Of a stretch of 55,173 nucleotides of DNA, positions 18,742-27,274 are shown one piece after another. Made by a program: the position numbers and the translations under genes. The notes under the pieces are model-generated. The model was not told the DNA's origin. It ran no database searches and saw only the letters and a list, made by a program, of their open reading frames with translations. Position 1 is the first letter of the stretch. Each line of letters begins with the position of its first letter. The stretch lies in contig CACLXU010000005.1 in the NCBI GenBank assembly GCA_902610995.1, forward strand, positions 1 to 55,173. The letters are read 5' to 3'. Source of the stretch: an uncultured SAR86 cluster bacterium. GTDB lineage: Bacteria > Pseudomonadota > Gammaproteobacteria > Magnimaribacterales > TMED112.

Positions 18742-19537
18742 TGCAAAAATAGGTGCTTCTATTATTTTGAACAATGTGTTTGATTTTTGACTTGCACAAT
18801 TTGCAGCTTTCTCCATCCCTTCCATAAACAAAAAGTTTATTTTTAAAATATCCAGGCCTCGATTCAGCATTAAAATAGTCTTTTAGTGTCGTACCGCCTG
18901 CTTTTATTGCCTTGTTAAGAACTTTTTTTGAAGATTTAATAATTCTTTGGCATTGATTTACAGTTAGTCTATTTGCCAGCTTTTTTGGAGATATCTTAGA
19001 GTCGAATAATATTTCAGATGCATAGATGTTCCCAATTCCAGAGATAATTTTATTATTTAATAAGATCGCTTTGACATTAGTTTTTCTGTTTTTTATTTTT
19101 TGAAAAAGAAATTCTGCATCAACATGCTTTTCAAATGGATCAGGGCCATTGTTATCAATAAGGTAAAATTCCTCATCTTTATTCAGAATTTTGATTAAAC
19201 CAAATCTTCTCGGGTCATTATATATAAGGAACTTTCCATCATTGATTCCAAGAATTATGTGATCATGTTTGAGGCCCATGACTTTGTCTGAGACTCTTAA
19301 AGTGCCTGTCATGCCCAAATGAATTATTAGTCTAGAATTATTTGAAAATTCTATGGAAATATATTTTGCAATCCTTGATATATTTTTTATTCGCTTATCT
19401 TTTATCAGTAAAAATGAGTTTGAATCGAAAGGAATTCGTAGAGATGCATTATTAGTAATGCAATTTACAAAACTCTTTTCTTCTAAAAATGGCTTGATGC
19501 CCCGTTTGGTTGTTTCAACTTCTGGTAGCTCTGGCAC
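18722..19537 (-). CDS. mutM: Formamidopyrimidine-DNA glycosylase MutM (Fpg)
   Basis: Bifunctional glycosylase/AP lyase that excises 8-oxoguanine and ring-opened purines. The mature N-terminus PELPEVETTKRG supplies the catalytic Pro and Glu. HLGMTGTLRVSD (beta-hairpin Lys region is RIKNISRIAKY), DPRRFGLI and GNIYASEILFDSKISP are conserved, and the C-terminal zinc finger is CKLC...YFCTTC. Length 271 is typical. It uses GTG at 19537, overlapping the stop of the upstream TolC-family gene as TAGTG, so the two are coupled. Confidence 0.96.
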   Translation of the reverse strand: MPELPEVETTKRGIKPFLEEKSFVNCITNNASLRIPFDSNSFLLIKDKRIKNISRIAKYISIEFSNNSRLIIHLGMTGTLRVSDKVMGLKHDHIILGINDGKFLIYNDPRRFGLIKILNKDEEFYLIDNNGPDPFEKHVDAEFLFQKIKNRKTNVKAILLNNKIISGIGNIYASEILFDSKISPKKLANRLTVNQCQRIIKSSKKVLNKAIKAGGTTLKDYFNAESRPGYFKNKLFVYGRDGESCKLCKSKIKHIVQNNRSTYFCTTCQRS

Positions 19538-20865
19538 TATTCAAGGTTATTGTTTACGGCAATAAGATCAGTTGGATCTAGTGCACCAGTAGCTTGTTTA
19601 AATTGTAAGTATGTAATCAGATAAGAATAGCGAGCTTGAGATAGTCTATTTTGAACGTCTGCAAATGATCTTTCTGCCTGTAGAAGATCAATTAAGTTCC
19701 TACTACTTAATTCATAGCCTAGTCTTGTTGCATCAAGAGCGTCCTTTGTGCTTTCTAGGCTAGCCTCTAATGATTCAACATTTAACCTTGCTGTTCTTAT
19801 TGCTGAGTGAAGAGATCTAATTTCTTGGGTTACATTTCTTTGAATCAGCACAAGTTGCTCCTCAGATTTTACCTCTTCAATAAGAGCCTGCCTCCTTTGT
19901 GAGCTATTGAGCCCTGAAGTAAATAGCGGTAAGGAAAACTGAAGTGAAAAATTTCTATTCTCTGTTTCCTGTGGAATAAAGAATGGTAAATCCAGATCTG
20001 AATCAAGACCATCAAAGGTATATTGTTTTGATGTTCTTCTATTTGCATTTGCGCTCGCATCAACTTTTGGAAGTAAATTCGCAACCTTTGATTTGGTGTT
20101 AGATTGTGAAGCTTGCAATCTACTTTTAGCCTCTTTAATTAGGAAATTATTTTGAATGCCGGCTTCAACAATGTTTTCAAGATTTCCCGAAGGCATTGAT
20201 AAATTAATTGTTTCTGAAAGAGGTGCTATAAGCGTAACCTTTCTGCCAACAATAGAATTAATTTCCTCAAAGCTAATATCAAGATTTCCCTCAGCAAGCA
20301 CTCTTTCTGAAGTGGCTCCGTTAAAAGCAGCTTTTGCTTCGGCTAGCTCAATTCTGGAAGCAGAACCTAAATTAAATCTTTCAAGTATTTGTTGGTATCT
20401 ATTTTCAAAGGCCTTCTCAGTTGCCTGTGCAGTTTTAAGAGATGATCGAGCAGAAAGAACTTTGAAATAAGCTCTTGTTACTCGAATAATTAAGTCTTGT
20501 TGCTGGTAGGCAAACCTGGCTTCTGCTGCATCAAAATTGTTTTTTGCTCTTCTTGACTGAAACCAAGAATCTAATCTAAAAATTGGCTGAGTGAAATTTA
20601 AGTTATAAGAAAAGGTATTGTAATCATTTTGCAGTTCCCTTTCCTGATAGTACTCATTCCAGTTTGTATTGCCACTAAGGTTTAATCTTGGTCCTAATGC
20701 AGATCGTGCTTGATTTAGAAACTCTTTATTCAACTTTAGATCAGCCTTATTAAGGTTAAAGTTTGGATCTTTAATTAATGCTTCTTCATATATTGATATA
20801 AGATCATCTGACCTAACTAATGAAGAGGTTAAAATCAAAATTACAAAAACTAGTTTTTTCATCAT
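19537..20865 (-). CDS. tolC: TolC-family outer-membrane efflux channel
   Basis: Outer-membrane component of type I secretion or RND efflux. Signal peptide MMKKLVFVILILTSSLVRS, then two OEP repeats rich in coiled-coil heptads. Typical segments are PIFRLDSWFQSRRAKNNFDAAEARF, the RFNLGSASRIELAEAKAAFN stretch, PLFTSGLNSSQRRQALIE and RNLIDLLQAERSFADVQNRLSQARYSYLI near the end. At 442 residues it matches TolC (about 450-490). Two ATGs (20865, 20862) are possible. It is followed without a gap by mutM. It diverges from thiD. Confidence 0.92.
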   Translation of the reverse strand: MMKKLVFVILILTSSLVRSDDLISIYEEALIKDPNFNLNKADLKLNKEFLNQARSALGPRLNLSGNTNWNEYYQERELQNDYNTFSYNLNFTQPIFRLDSWFQSRRAKNNFDAAEARFAYQQQDLIIRVTRAYFKVLSARSSLKTAQATEKAFENRYQQILERFNLGSASRIELAEAKAAFNGATSERVLAEGNLDISFEEINSIVGRKVTLIAPLSETINLSMPSGNLENIVEAGIQNNFLIKEAKSRLQASQSNTKSKVANLLPKVDASANANRRTSKQYTFDGLDSDLDLPFFIPQETENRNFSLQFSLPLFTSGLNSSQRRQALIEEVKSEEQLVLIQRNVTQEIRSLHSAIRTARLNVESLEASLESTKDALDATRLGYELSSRNLIDLLQAERSFADVQNRLSQARYSYLITYLQFKQATGALDPTDLIAVNNNLE

Positions 20866-20872
20866 AAGTTAG

Positions 20873-20878
20873 ACAGTA
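20873..20878 (-). promoter_or_regulatory. Possible -10 box of tolC-mutM
   Basis: TACTGT on the minus strand ends 7 bases before the ATG at 20865. TTAAAT at an 18-base spacing is a weak -35. Confidence 0.3.
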
Positions 20879-20944
20879 TTCTGCAATATAAGTGCCATTT
20901 AAACAAACATAAAGTAATATCAAGAAAATAATAGATAAGTTGCA

Positions 20945-21736
20945 ATGAAACAAAAAAAGATCCCTACAATTCTGATAATTGCTGGTTCAGATTCTGGGGG
21001 AGGAGCCGGTATACAAGCAGATATTAAAGCAGCCTCTTACTTTAAAGTCTTTGCAACTACAGCAGTTACCGCTGTAACTGCACAGAATACTTTAGGGGTT
21101 CAAAGTATATTTCCAATACCAGAAATAGAGATTCAAAAACAACTAAGATCAGTTATTGTTGATCTTGCACCTGATTTAATAAAAATTGGAATGCTCGGCA
21201 CAAAAGAAGTTGTAGATTGCGTTGCACAGGAAATTCTACCCAACAAAATAATACTAGATCCAGTTATGGTGGCAACCTCGGGAGATAAGCTGGTTGATGA
21301 GGGCTGTATTAAAGGAATTAAGGAAAAACTTGTCCCAAATAGCTATCTGGTGACACCCAATTCTTTTGAAGCAGAAATATTGAGTGGGAAAAAAATATCC
21401 TCAATTGAAGATCAAGAATATGCTGCCAAAGAGATAAAAAATCTGGGAGCAAAAAATGTTTTAGTCAAAGGTGGACATCTATATGAAGGAAACAATTTGG
21501 TAGATATTCTCGTCGATGAAACAGGAAAATCTAGACAATTTAAATCTCAGAGAATTGATTCAAATAATACACATGGAACAGGTTGTACACTTTCAACAGC
21601 AATTGCATCAAGTGTCGCAAAGGGGATTGCTCTGGAAAAAGCCATAACTGATTCTATATCTTATGTTCAGAGGGGCATAAAAAATGCCCCAAACCTTGGC
21701 TCTGGTAATGGGCCATTAATGCACTTTGATGTTTAA
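20945..21736 (+). CDS. thiD: Hydroxymethylpyrimidine (phosphate) kinase ThiD
   Basis: Phosphorylates HMP and HMP-P for thiamine pyrophosphate synthesis or salvage. The 263-residue ribokinase-fold protein shows IIAGSDSGGGAGIQADIKA (substrate loop), TAVTAVTAQNTLGV, IKIGMLGT, LDPVMVATSGD, TPNSFEAEIL and the anion-hole motif NTHGTGCTLSTAIA. No other thiamine gene is near, so HMP salvage from the environment is possible; that is inference. The stop overlaps the DUF2244 start. Confidence 0.96.
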   Translation: MKQKKIPTILIIAGSDSGGGAGIQADIKAASYFKVFATTAVTAVTAQNTLGVQSIFPIPEIEIQKQLRSVIVDLAPDLIKIGMLGTKEVVDCVAQEILPNKIILDPVMVATSGDKLVDEGCIKGIKEKLVPNSYLVTPNSFEAEILSGKKISSIEDQEYAAKEIKNLGAKNVLVKGGHLYEGNNLVDILVDETGKSRQFKSQRIDSNNTHGTGCTLSTAIASSVAKGIALEKAITDSISYVQRGIKNAPNLGSGNGPLMHFDV

Positions 21737-22196
21737 AATAAAAGATAATAAAAAAGAGCTACTTGTAGAGCTTGCACCCAATAATTCGTCTTCACTGTTA
21801 CAAAACATGGTATTTTTTGGATTACTAAGTTTTTTATGTTTGAGTTTTGGTATAGGTTTCTTCTTTGTTGGGGCCACAATGATACTTCCTTTTGCAGGCC
21901 TTGAGGTTGCGGTGCTGCTTTTGGCTATTTATTACAACAGAAGATGGATTAATCAGAAGCAAACAATAAAATTAGACAAACTTTATGTATATTTTTCAGA
22001 AAAAGGCTTGGTAAATAGAAATATAAAGGTTGATAGGTTTCATGCAAAATTTGTTGTTGAAAAAAACCCCAAACAAACGATCTATCTTGTTGCCAACAAT
22101 AAAAAATATAAATTAGGATATTTTCTTAGTGAAGAGGAGATAGAAGATATAATTTTTTCGTTGCGATCAAAAATAACGGAACTTAACTCAATCTGA
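21729..22196 (+). CDS. DUF2244 family membrane protein
   Basis: Inner-membrane protein of unknown function, 155 residues from the ATG at 21729 (an in-frame TTG precedes it). It has two adjacent membrane segments (~26-46 and ~50-68) joined by the family hallmark LPFAGLEVAVLLLAIYYN, followed by a cytoplasmic domain. The start lies inside the thiD stop (ATGTTTAA). Its end overlaps the opposing pfp gene by 9 bases. Confidence 0.83.
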   Translation: MFKIKDNKKELLVELAPNNSSSLLQNMVFFGLLSFLCLSFGIGFFFVGATMILPFAGLEVAVLLLAIYYNRRWINQKQTIKLDKLYVYFSEKGLVNRNIKVDRFHAKFVVEKNPKQTIYLVANNKKYKLGYFLSEEEIEDIIFSLRSKITELNSI

Positions 22197-23408
22197 TAAA
22201 AATAAATCGAGCTGCTCGTACTTGGGAACTCCATTTAGAAATTCTGGATAGTTTTCTCCCTGAATGAGGGGACTTAAATATTGCTTGCCTTCTGATGTAA
22301 TTCTAAAGCCACACTCAGAGATGTATTCCTTAGGTAATGTTTTCTCTAAGTTAGCTATATCTTTTAGATCACCTGTGCCTATCTCCCACTTATAGGGATT
22401 ATTGGAAACTCTTTTAATAATTGGCATAACACCAGTTTCGCCTGAGAGAGCTAACTTTACTGCGTGTACTCCAACCGCAAACGCTTGTTCGAGATCGGTT
22501 TTTGATGCTAAGTGCCTTGCACTTCTTTGAAGATAATCTGAAACAGACCAATGATATTTAAGCTTTAATTCATTATTAATTAATTGAGCTAATTTAGGAG
22601 CTAACCCTCCCAATTGAGTATGACCAAAAGAATCCTTTGAGTCACTTGCGGCATATAGGTTGCCATCATTGTTTTTTAAGCCCTCTGAAGCTACAACTAC
22701 TGAGTACCCATAATTTTTAACGTCATTTTGAATGCCATCCAAAAAGGCATCTTTATCTAATTGGACTTCGGGCAGTAAAATTTTATGAACAAAAGTATCT
22801 TCAGAACTATTTGCAAGTTCCGCAGAGGCCGCAATCCATCCAGCATGTCGACCCATGACTTCTAAAATGAAGACTTTAGTTGAAGTCTTACACATGGATC
22901 TAATATCCAGAGAAGCCTCTTTAGATGAGGTAGCAATATATTTAGCAACTGAACCAAATCCGGGACAATTGTCCGTAACGGCAAGATCGTTATCAATGGT
23001 TTTAGGAACAGCAATCGCGCTTAATTCATACCCTTGATCTTTTGCAGCTTCAGCAACCTTGAGACAAGTATCAGCTGAATCATTTCCTCCGTTATAAAAG
23101 AAATAGCGTATTGATTTTTGATCTAATCTTTTGAATAGATCTTCATAAAATTCTTTTTCTGTTAATTCGGGGAGTTTATACCTGCATGATCCAAACATCC
23201 CTGCAGGAGAGTCTTTCAACAGACTTAAGTCTTTTTTTGTTTTTGATAAATCGTAAAGATTATTTTCCAAAAGCCCAACAATTCCGTTTTGTCCAGCATA
23301 TACATTTATTGATTTATCTAAGCGGCTTAATTCAGAAATCACCCCATACGCTGACATATTGATGACTGACGTTACTCCGCCTGATTGAGCATAAAATGCA
23401 TTTTTCAT
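22188..23408 (-). CDS. pfp: 6-phosphofructokinase, PPi-dependent type
   Basis: Interconverts fructose 6-phosphate and fructose 1,6-bisphosphate. The 406-residue protein has YAQSGGVTSVINMSAYG (donor loop), YNGGNDSADT (residues 106-114) and VPKTIDNDLAVTDNCPGFGSVA (135-). Asp at the position where ATP enzymes carry Gly (GGDGS), and Lys in PKTIDND instead of the Gly/Thr of ATP enzymes, are the recognised markers of pyrophosphate use; Asn in GGND occurs in that clade. EVMGRHAGWIAASAELA follows. The frame is open from 23429, but MKNAFYAQSGG at 23408 is the natural start and sits 7 bases after TAAGAT. No regulatory duplication. Confidence 0.9.
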   Translation of the reverse strand: MKNAFYAQSGGVTSVINMSAYGVISELSRLDKSINVYAGQNGIVGLLENNLYDLSKTKKDLSLLKDSPAGMFGSCRYKLPELTEKEFYEDLFKRLDQKSIRYFFYNGGNDSADTCLKVAEAAKDQGYELSAIAVPKTIDNDLAVTDNCPGFGSVAKYIATSSKEASLDIRSMCKTSTKVFILEVMGRHAGWIAASAELANSSEDTFVHKILLPEVQLDKDAFLDGIQNDVKNYGYSVVVASEGLKNNDGNLYAASDSKDSFGHTQLGGLAPKLAQLINNELKLKYHWSVSDYLQRSARHLASKTDLEQAFAVGVHAVKLALSGETGVMPIIKRVSNNPYKWEIGTGDLKDIANLEKTLPKEYISECGFRITSEGKQYLSPLIQGENYPEFLNGVPKYEQLDLFLSD

Positions 23409-23415
23409 CTGAGTT

Positions 23416-23425
23416 ATCTTATACT
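23416..23425. promoter_or_regulatory. Overlapping divergent -10 boxes for pfp and mpl
   Basis: Minus strand TAAGAT (23421-23416) ends 7 bases before the pfp ATG. Plus strand TATACT (23420-23425) would start transcription about 15 bases before the mpl ATG at 23447. The two hexamers share two bases. The -35 elements are weak. A later TAGCAT (23431-23436) is an alternative for mpl. Confidence 0.42.
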
Positions 23426-23446
23426 CCATTTAGCATTACTAAAAGC

Positions 23447-24688
23447 ATGAAAGTATTTTTTCTTGGAATCTCAGGCACGTTAATGGGAAATTTAGCCTTG
23501 ATGGCTAAAGAACTAGGACATGATGTTATGGGTGTAGATTCTAAAATATACCCTCCAATGTCTGATCAGCTTAAAAATGCAAATATTGATTGTTTAGAAG
23601 GTTTTACAAAGGAAAACTTTAGAGAAGCAGATGTATATATAATTGGAAATGTTATTTCACGTGGAAATGAATTATTAGAGTTTATTCTTGAATCCCAAAA
23701 AAAAATACAATCAGGTCCAGCTTGGCTGTATGAAAATATTCTAATCAATCGAGAAGTCATAGCTATATCAGGAACTCATGGTAAAACTACTGTAACTTCA
23801 ATGGTTGTTCATGGACTCAAGGAGCTTGGAATCGAACCAGGCTATCTGATTGCTGGTGTTCCTGAAGGCAAGATGAGTTCCTATAGCTTAGGATCAGAGG
23901 ACTTTTTTGTAATTGAAGCAGATGAATACGATACATGTTACTTTGATAAGAACCCAAAATTTTTCCACTATAATCCAAAATATTTATTGATTAATAATCT
24001 AGAGTTTGATCATGCAGATATTTTTGATGACATAGAAAATATCGAGGATAAATTCTTGGAGCTTCTTCAAAAAATGGATTCAAAATCTAAAGCTATAATC
24101 AATAAAGATGGAATTAGAGATAAATTCTATCAGCATCTTTTGTCGTCTAACTTCAATTGCTCAACTAAATTTTTAGACATTAGAAATAAAGATTTCACTG
24201 AGACAAATAAAATTTTAGCAGAATCAGTTTTAGAAGCAGTGAGTGACAAAAAGTTAAGTGATGATTTGTTTCAAAACTTTCAAGGTGTTAGGAGAAGGTT
24301 TGAAAAAGTTTTTGTGAATAAGCACTACACGATTATTGATGATTTTGGCCATCACCCAACAGCTATAGAACAAGTTGTTTTGAAAGCTGAAAAGGATTTT
24401 AATGATGTTGTACTCATTATTGAGTTTGGTTCAAACACAATGAAAAGTGGTCTTCATGATCAAAAATTGAAAAAAATCTTTTCTAAAAGAAATACCTTCT
24501 TGATAAATGCATCAATTCAACAAACAAATTTATTCACTAACTCTGTAGCACTCAGCAAGAGCAACCTTTCCGATGTCTTGGACAAGAGAGAATCAGACCA
24601 TAGAGTTATCTTGATGTGCAGTAATAAGAAATTTATGGGAATACAGGATGAGTTAATATCTCTGATAAGTTCTCAAAGTGCTAGATAA
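23447..24688 (+). CDS. mpl: Mpl, UDP-MurNAc:L-Ala-gamma-D-Glu-meso-DAP ligase
   Basis: Cytosolic Mur-family ligase that re-attaches recycled murein tripeptide to UDP-MurNAc. The 413-residue protein begins MKVFFLGISGTLMGNLALMAKELGH (Rossmann start), has the ATP loop AISGTHGKTTVTSM, then IEADEYDTCYFDKNPKF and NNLEFDHADIFDD (Mpl-type) and DDFGHHPTAIEQV in the C-terminal domain. The frame is open upstream to 23396, overlapping pfp, but MKVFFL is the family start. With mrdA, rodA, mltB and dacA nearby it belongs to the peptidoglycan theme of this region. Confidence 0.95.
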   Translation: MKVFFLGISGTLMGNLALMAKELGHDVMGVDSKIYPPMSDQLKNANIDCLEGFTKENFREADVYIIGNVISRGNELLEFILESQKKIQSGPAWLYENILINREVIAISGTHGKTTVTSMVVHGLKELGIEPGYLIAGVPEGKMSSYSLGSEDFFVIEADEYDTCYFDKNPKFFHYNPKYLLINNLEFDHADIFDDIENIEDKFLELLQKMDSKSKAIINKDGIRDKFYQHLLSSNFNCSTKFLDIRNKDFTETNKILAESVLEAVSDKKLSDDLFQNFQGVRRRFEKVFVNKHYTIIDDFGHHPTAIEQVVLKAEKDFNDVVLIIEFGSNTMKSGLHDQKLKKIFSKRNTFLINASIQQTNLFTNSVALSKSNLSDVLDKRESDHRVILMCSNKKFMGIQDELISLISSQSAR

Positions 24689-24693
24689 ATAAA

Positions 24694-24699
24694 TATAAT
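24694..24699 (+). promoter_or_regulatory. -10 box TATAAT of the rsfS operon, 7 bases before the ATG
   Basis: A perfect TATAAT followed by ATCCTTA and the ATG at 24707. The -35 (TTCTCA at an 18-base spacing) is weak. There is no Shine-Dalgarno. Predicted leaderless start for the rsfS-rlmH-mrdA-rodA-mltB-dacA unit. Confidence 0.55.
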
Positions 24700-24706
24700 A
24701 TCCTTA

Positions 24707-25051
24707 ATGCCAAAAATACCGAGTGAAGTAAAAAAGATAAAAAAAATTTGTCTTGAAGCGCTTGATGATATGAAGGCACAGGATGTAAGTGAAATTGATA
24801 TTGATAAATATTCGTCATTTGCATCTAATCTCATAATTGCTACCGGTACTTCAAGCAGACATCTAAAGTCCATCTCTGAAAAAATTATTGATACTTTAAA
24901 AGACAATAAGATAAAAATCTTAGGTACTGAAGGTCAGGAAGCTAAAGAATGGATTCTAATCGATATTGGAGATATTTTAGTAAACATCATGACGGAAGAA
25001 TCAAGGGAACATTATGACTTAGAGTCCTTATGGGATAGAGAGCAAACTTGA
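24707..25051 (+). CDS. rsfS: Ribosome silencing factor RsfS
   Basis: Binds ribosomal protein L14 and blocks subunit joining in starved cells. The 114-residue protein has the DUF143/RsfS core: ALDDMKAQDVSEIDI, ASNLIIATGTSSRHLKSI, GTEGQEAKEWILIDIGDILVNIM and EESREHYDLESLW. The start is fixed by alignment with the family. It usually follows nadD; here nadD is absent and the gene opens the transcript. The stop overlaps the rlmH TTG start (TTGA). Confidence 0.95.
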   Translation: MPKIPSEVKKIKKICLEALDDMKAQDVSEIDIDKYSSFASNLIIATGTSSRHLKSISEKIIDTLKDNKIKILGTEGQEAKEWILIDIGDILVNIMTEESREHYDLESLWDREQT

Positions 25052-25503
25052 ATATTAATTTATTTTATATATCAAATAATAAGTCAAATTCTGACCATGA
25101 AAACAAGTTGCTAAGCAGATTAAAATCGCCAATAAAGGTTTCTTTAATAAGAATACCGGTTAAGAAAAAATTTAAATCTAAATTAGAGCAAATTGAGCAT
25201 GAAGCAAAACTTTTAAGGGCCAAAATTGATTTTTCTAAACCTTTTTTTTGTTTTGATAGAAGAGGAAGAAAATTTTCTACAAATGAATTTTCTCAATTTC
25301 TTATCAAATTAAATATGGAAGCCTCATTAATTATTGGAGGTGCGTTTGGATTATCTGAAAGTTTAAAAAATGAGAGCAACGAGATTATTTCGCTGTCAGA
25401 TATGGAATTTTCACATGAGGTTTTTAGAATAATGGTATTGGAGCAGTTATATAGAGCTAGTTGTGTGATCAATAATCACCCCTATCAACAAATTGAAGAG
25501 TAA
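25048..25503 (+). CDS. rlmH: RlmH, 23S rRNA pseudouridine-1915 N3-methyltransferase
   Basis: SPOUT methyltransferase acting on helix 69 of 23S rRNA. The 151-residue product has the family C-terminus: LIIGGAFGLSESL (SAM loop), ISLSDMEFSHEVFRIMVLEQLYRASCVINNHPY. The usual final YHK is YQQ here, a change next to the substrate site that may or may not matter. The start is TTG, inside the rsfS stop. The 3' end overlaps mrdA by 11 bases. Confidence 0.92.
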   Translation: MNINLFYISNNKSNSDHENKLLSRLKSPIKVSLIRIPVKKKFKSKLEQIEHEAKLLRAKIDFSKPFFCFDRRGRKFSTNEFSQFLIKLNMEASLIIGGAFGLSESLKNESNEIISLSDMEFSHEVFRIMVLEQLYRASCVINNHPYQQIEE

Positions 25504-27274
25504 AAGTTTATCAATCCTATCAAAAAGAATTCGTTTTCTTTTAATAATTTTTATAATCTGCTTGATAGTGCTATCTGCTCGCTTTTTTTCACTACAAATC
25601 ATAGATGGCAGAGTTTTAAAGGACCAACGTGAGAAGAATATCAATACCTTTGAATATATTTATCCAAAAAGAGGACGTATTATCTCTTCTGATAATAAAG
25701 TTTTAGTTGAAGATGAAAAAATTTTCTCTGTTGTTATAAATCTTGAACAAAAACCATCTTTAGAATCAATAAAATTACTTGCAAGTATTTTTTACGACCA
25801 ATTAGAACTTGATGAAATAGAACAGACAGTAAAAAAATCAATCTCATCTGGCAACCAGGAGGTTGTTCTTGATAAGCTTTCTCAAGAAGATCTTTCCAAG
25901 TTCCTTGTAAGAAACAGTGAATTGAATGGTTTCTCAATTCTGGAAACCTACAGGAGAGTCTATGATCCTCACCCTTCAATATTTCATGTATTAGGTCACT
26001 TGGGCTATATCAACGACTCTGACAAAAGGTACTTTAGTGAAAGGATAGATGAATATGATCCAAAGCTGTGGCAAAAAGTTGGAAAATCAGGTTTAGAGAG
26101 GGTATATGAGAAAGAACTTACTGGAACCCACGGAAAAAGATATTTTCAACGGAATGCTAGAGGAACAAAAAAGATTTTAACAAAAGAAGATGAATTTATA
26201 GAAGGAGATGATTTATATGTTTCGATTAACTATGAGGCTCAGAAATTTGCATATGACATTCTTGATGGCCGTCAGGGTGCCATTGTAGTTATTGACTTGA
26301 ATGATTTCAGTATCCCAGTAGCAGTCAGCGCCCCATCAATAAGTGCTAACGACTTGAGCGGAATTTCTTCGAGTCGCTATGCTGAACTTTTAAAAGATCA
26401 GTCAAGACCACTATTTAATCGAGCTTTCATGGGCTTATATCCCCCAGGCTCCACAATTAAACCATTATTGTCTATTTACTCATTGGATCAAAAATTCACA
26501 AATTGGGAAGAGACAATCTTCGATGATGGTTTTTTTCGGATTGATGAACAAAGAGTATTCAATGCTTGGAAAGAGGGTGGGCATGGTATAACAGATTTAG
26601 ATAAGGCATTGGTTGAAAGCTCTAACCCATTTTTTATGAATCTTGCTACGAGATTTGAAAAGCAAAGTTTGGAGAGTTTTTTCTCCTCCGCCTCATTTGG
26701 CACAAAGCTATGCACTGACTGTTATCCACACCAGTTTAGTCCGTTAATTAATGATGCATGGAAGCAAAAGAATTTTGGAAGAAACCTATTTAAAGGTGAT
26801 CTTATTAATCTTGGAATTGGCCAAGGTTATTTACAAATTACACCTTTGCATTTATCTCTAATCTCAGCAATGGTAGCTAAAAAAGGTGAATATAAAACCC
26901 CATTTTTATCTGATTCATCAAGTCAAGAGAATTTCACTTTAAGCCAAAACCTAGAATCTTCAGACTGGGAAAGAATCAATAAATCTTTAGTTGATGTTAT
27001 TTACTCTCCAAGCGGGACTGCATATAGGGTAAATGCAGGTGAATTGAAAATGGCAGGGAAGAGTGGCACCAGTCAAGTTGTCGACATCAAATCAAGAGAG
27101 GAGTACGAGTCAATAAGAGAGAATCCATTGTTAAGAGATCATGCAGTTTTTATTGGATATGCGCCATATGATGAACCCAGATTTGCAATAAGTGTTGTAA
27201 TTGAAAATGGAGAGGGTGGAGGAAGCGTTGCAGGTCCAGTTGCTAGAGAAGTCTTAGAGGTGTTATTGAAATGA
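25493..27274 (+). CDS. mrdA: Penicillin-binding protein 2 (elongasome transpeptidase)
   Basis: Class B PBP that crosslinks peptidoglycan during cell elongation. One N-terminal membrane anchor (~13-34), the N-terminal pedestal with YPKRGRIISSDNKVL, then the transpeptidase domain with S320-T-I-K323 (acyl-serine), S376-S-N378 and KSGTSQV near residue 520. Length 593 is slightly below the E. coli protein. The start is TTG at 25493 within rlmH. It is followed by rodA with an ATGA overlap, the standard pair. Its presence implies rod-shaped or elongating growth. Confidence 0.95.
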   Translation: MKSKSLSILSKRIRFLLIIFIICLIVLSARFFSLQIIDGRVLKDQREKNINTFEYIYPKRGRIISSDNKVLVEDEKIFSVVINLEQKPSLESIKLLASIFYDQLELDEIEQTVKKSISSGNQEVVLDKLSQEDLSKFLVRNSELNGFSILETYRRVYDPHPSIFHVLGHLGYINDSDKRYFSERIDEYDPKLWQKVGKSGLERVYEKELTGTHGKRYFQRNARGTKKILTKEDEFIEGDDLYVSINYEAQKFAYDILDGRQGAIVVIDLNDFSIPVAVSAPSISANDLSGISSSRYAELLKDQSRPLFNRAFMGLYPPGSTIKPLLSIYSLDQKFTNWEETIFDDGFFRIDEQRVFNAWKEGGHGITDLDKALVESSNPFFMNLATRFEKQSLESFFSSASFGTKLCTDCYPHQFSPLINDAWKQKNFGRNLFKGDLINLGIGQGYLQITPLHLSLISAMVAKKGEYKTPFLSDSSSQENFTLSQNLESSDWERINKSLVDVIYSPSGTAYRVNAGELKMAGKSGTSQVVDIKSREEYESIRENPLLRDHAVFIGYAPYDEPRFAISVVIENGEGGGSVAGPVAREVLEVLLK

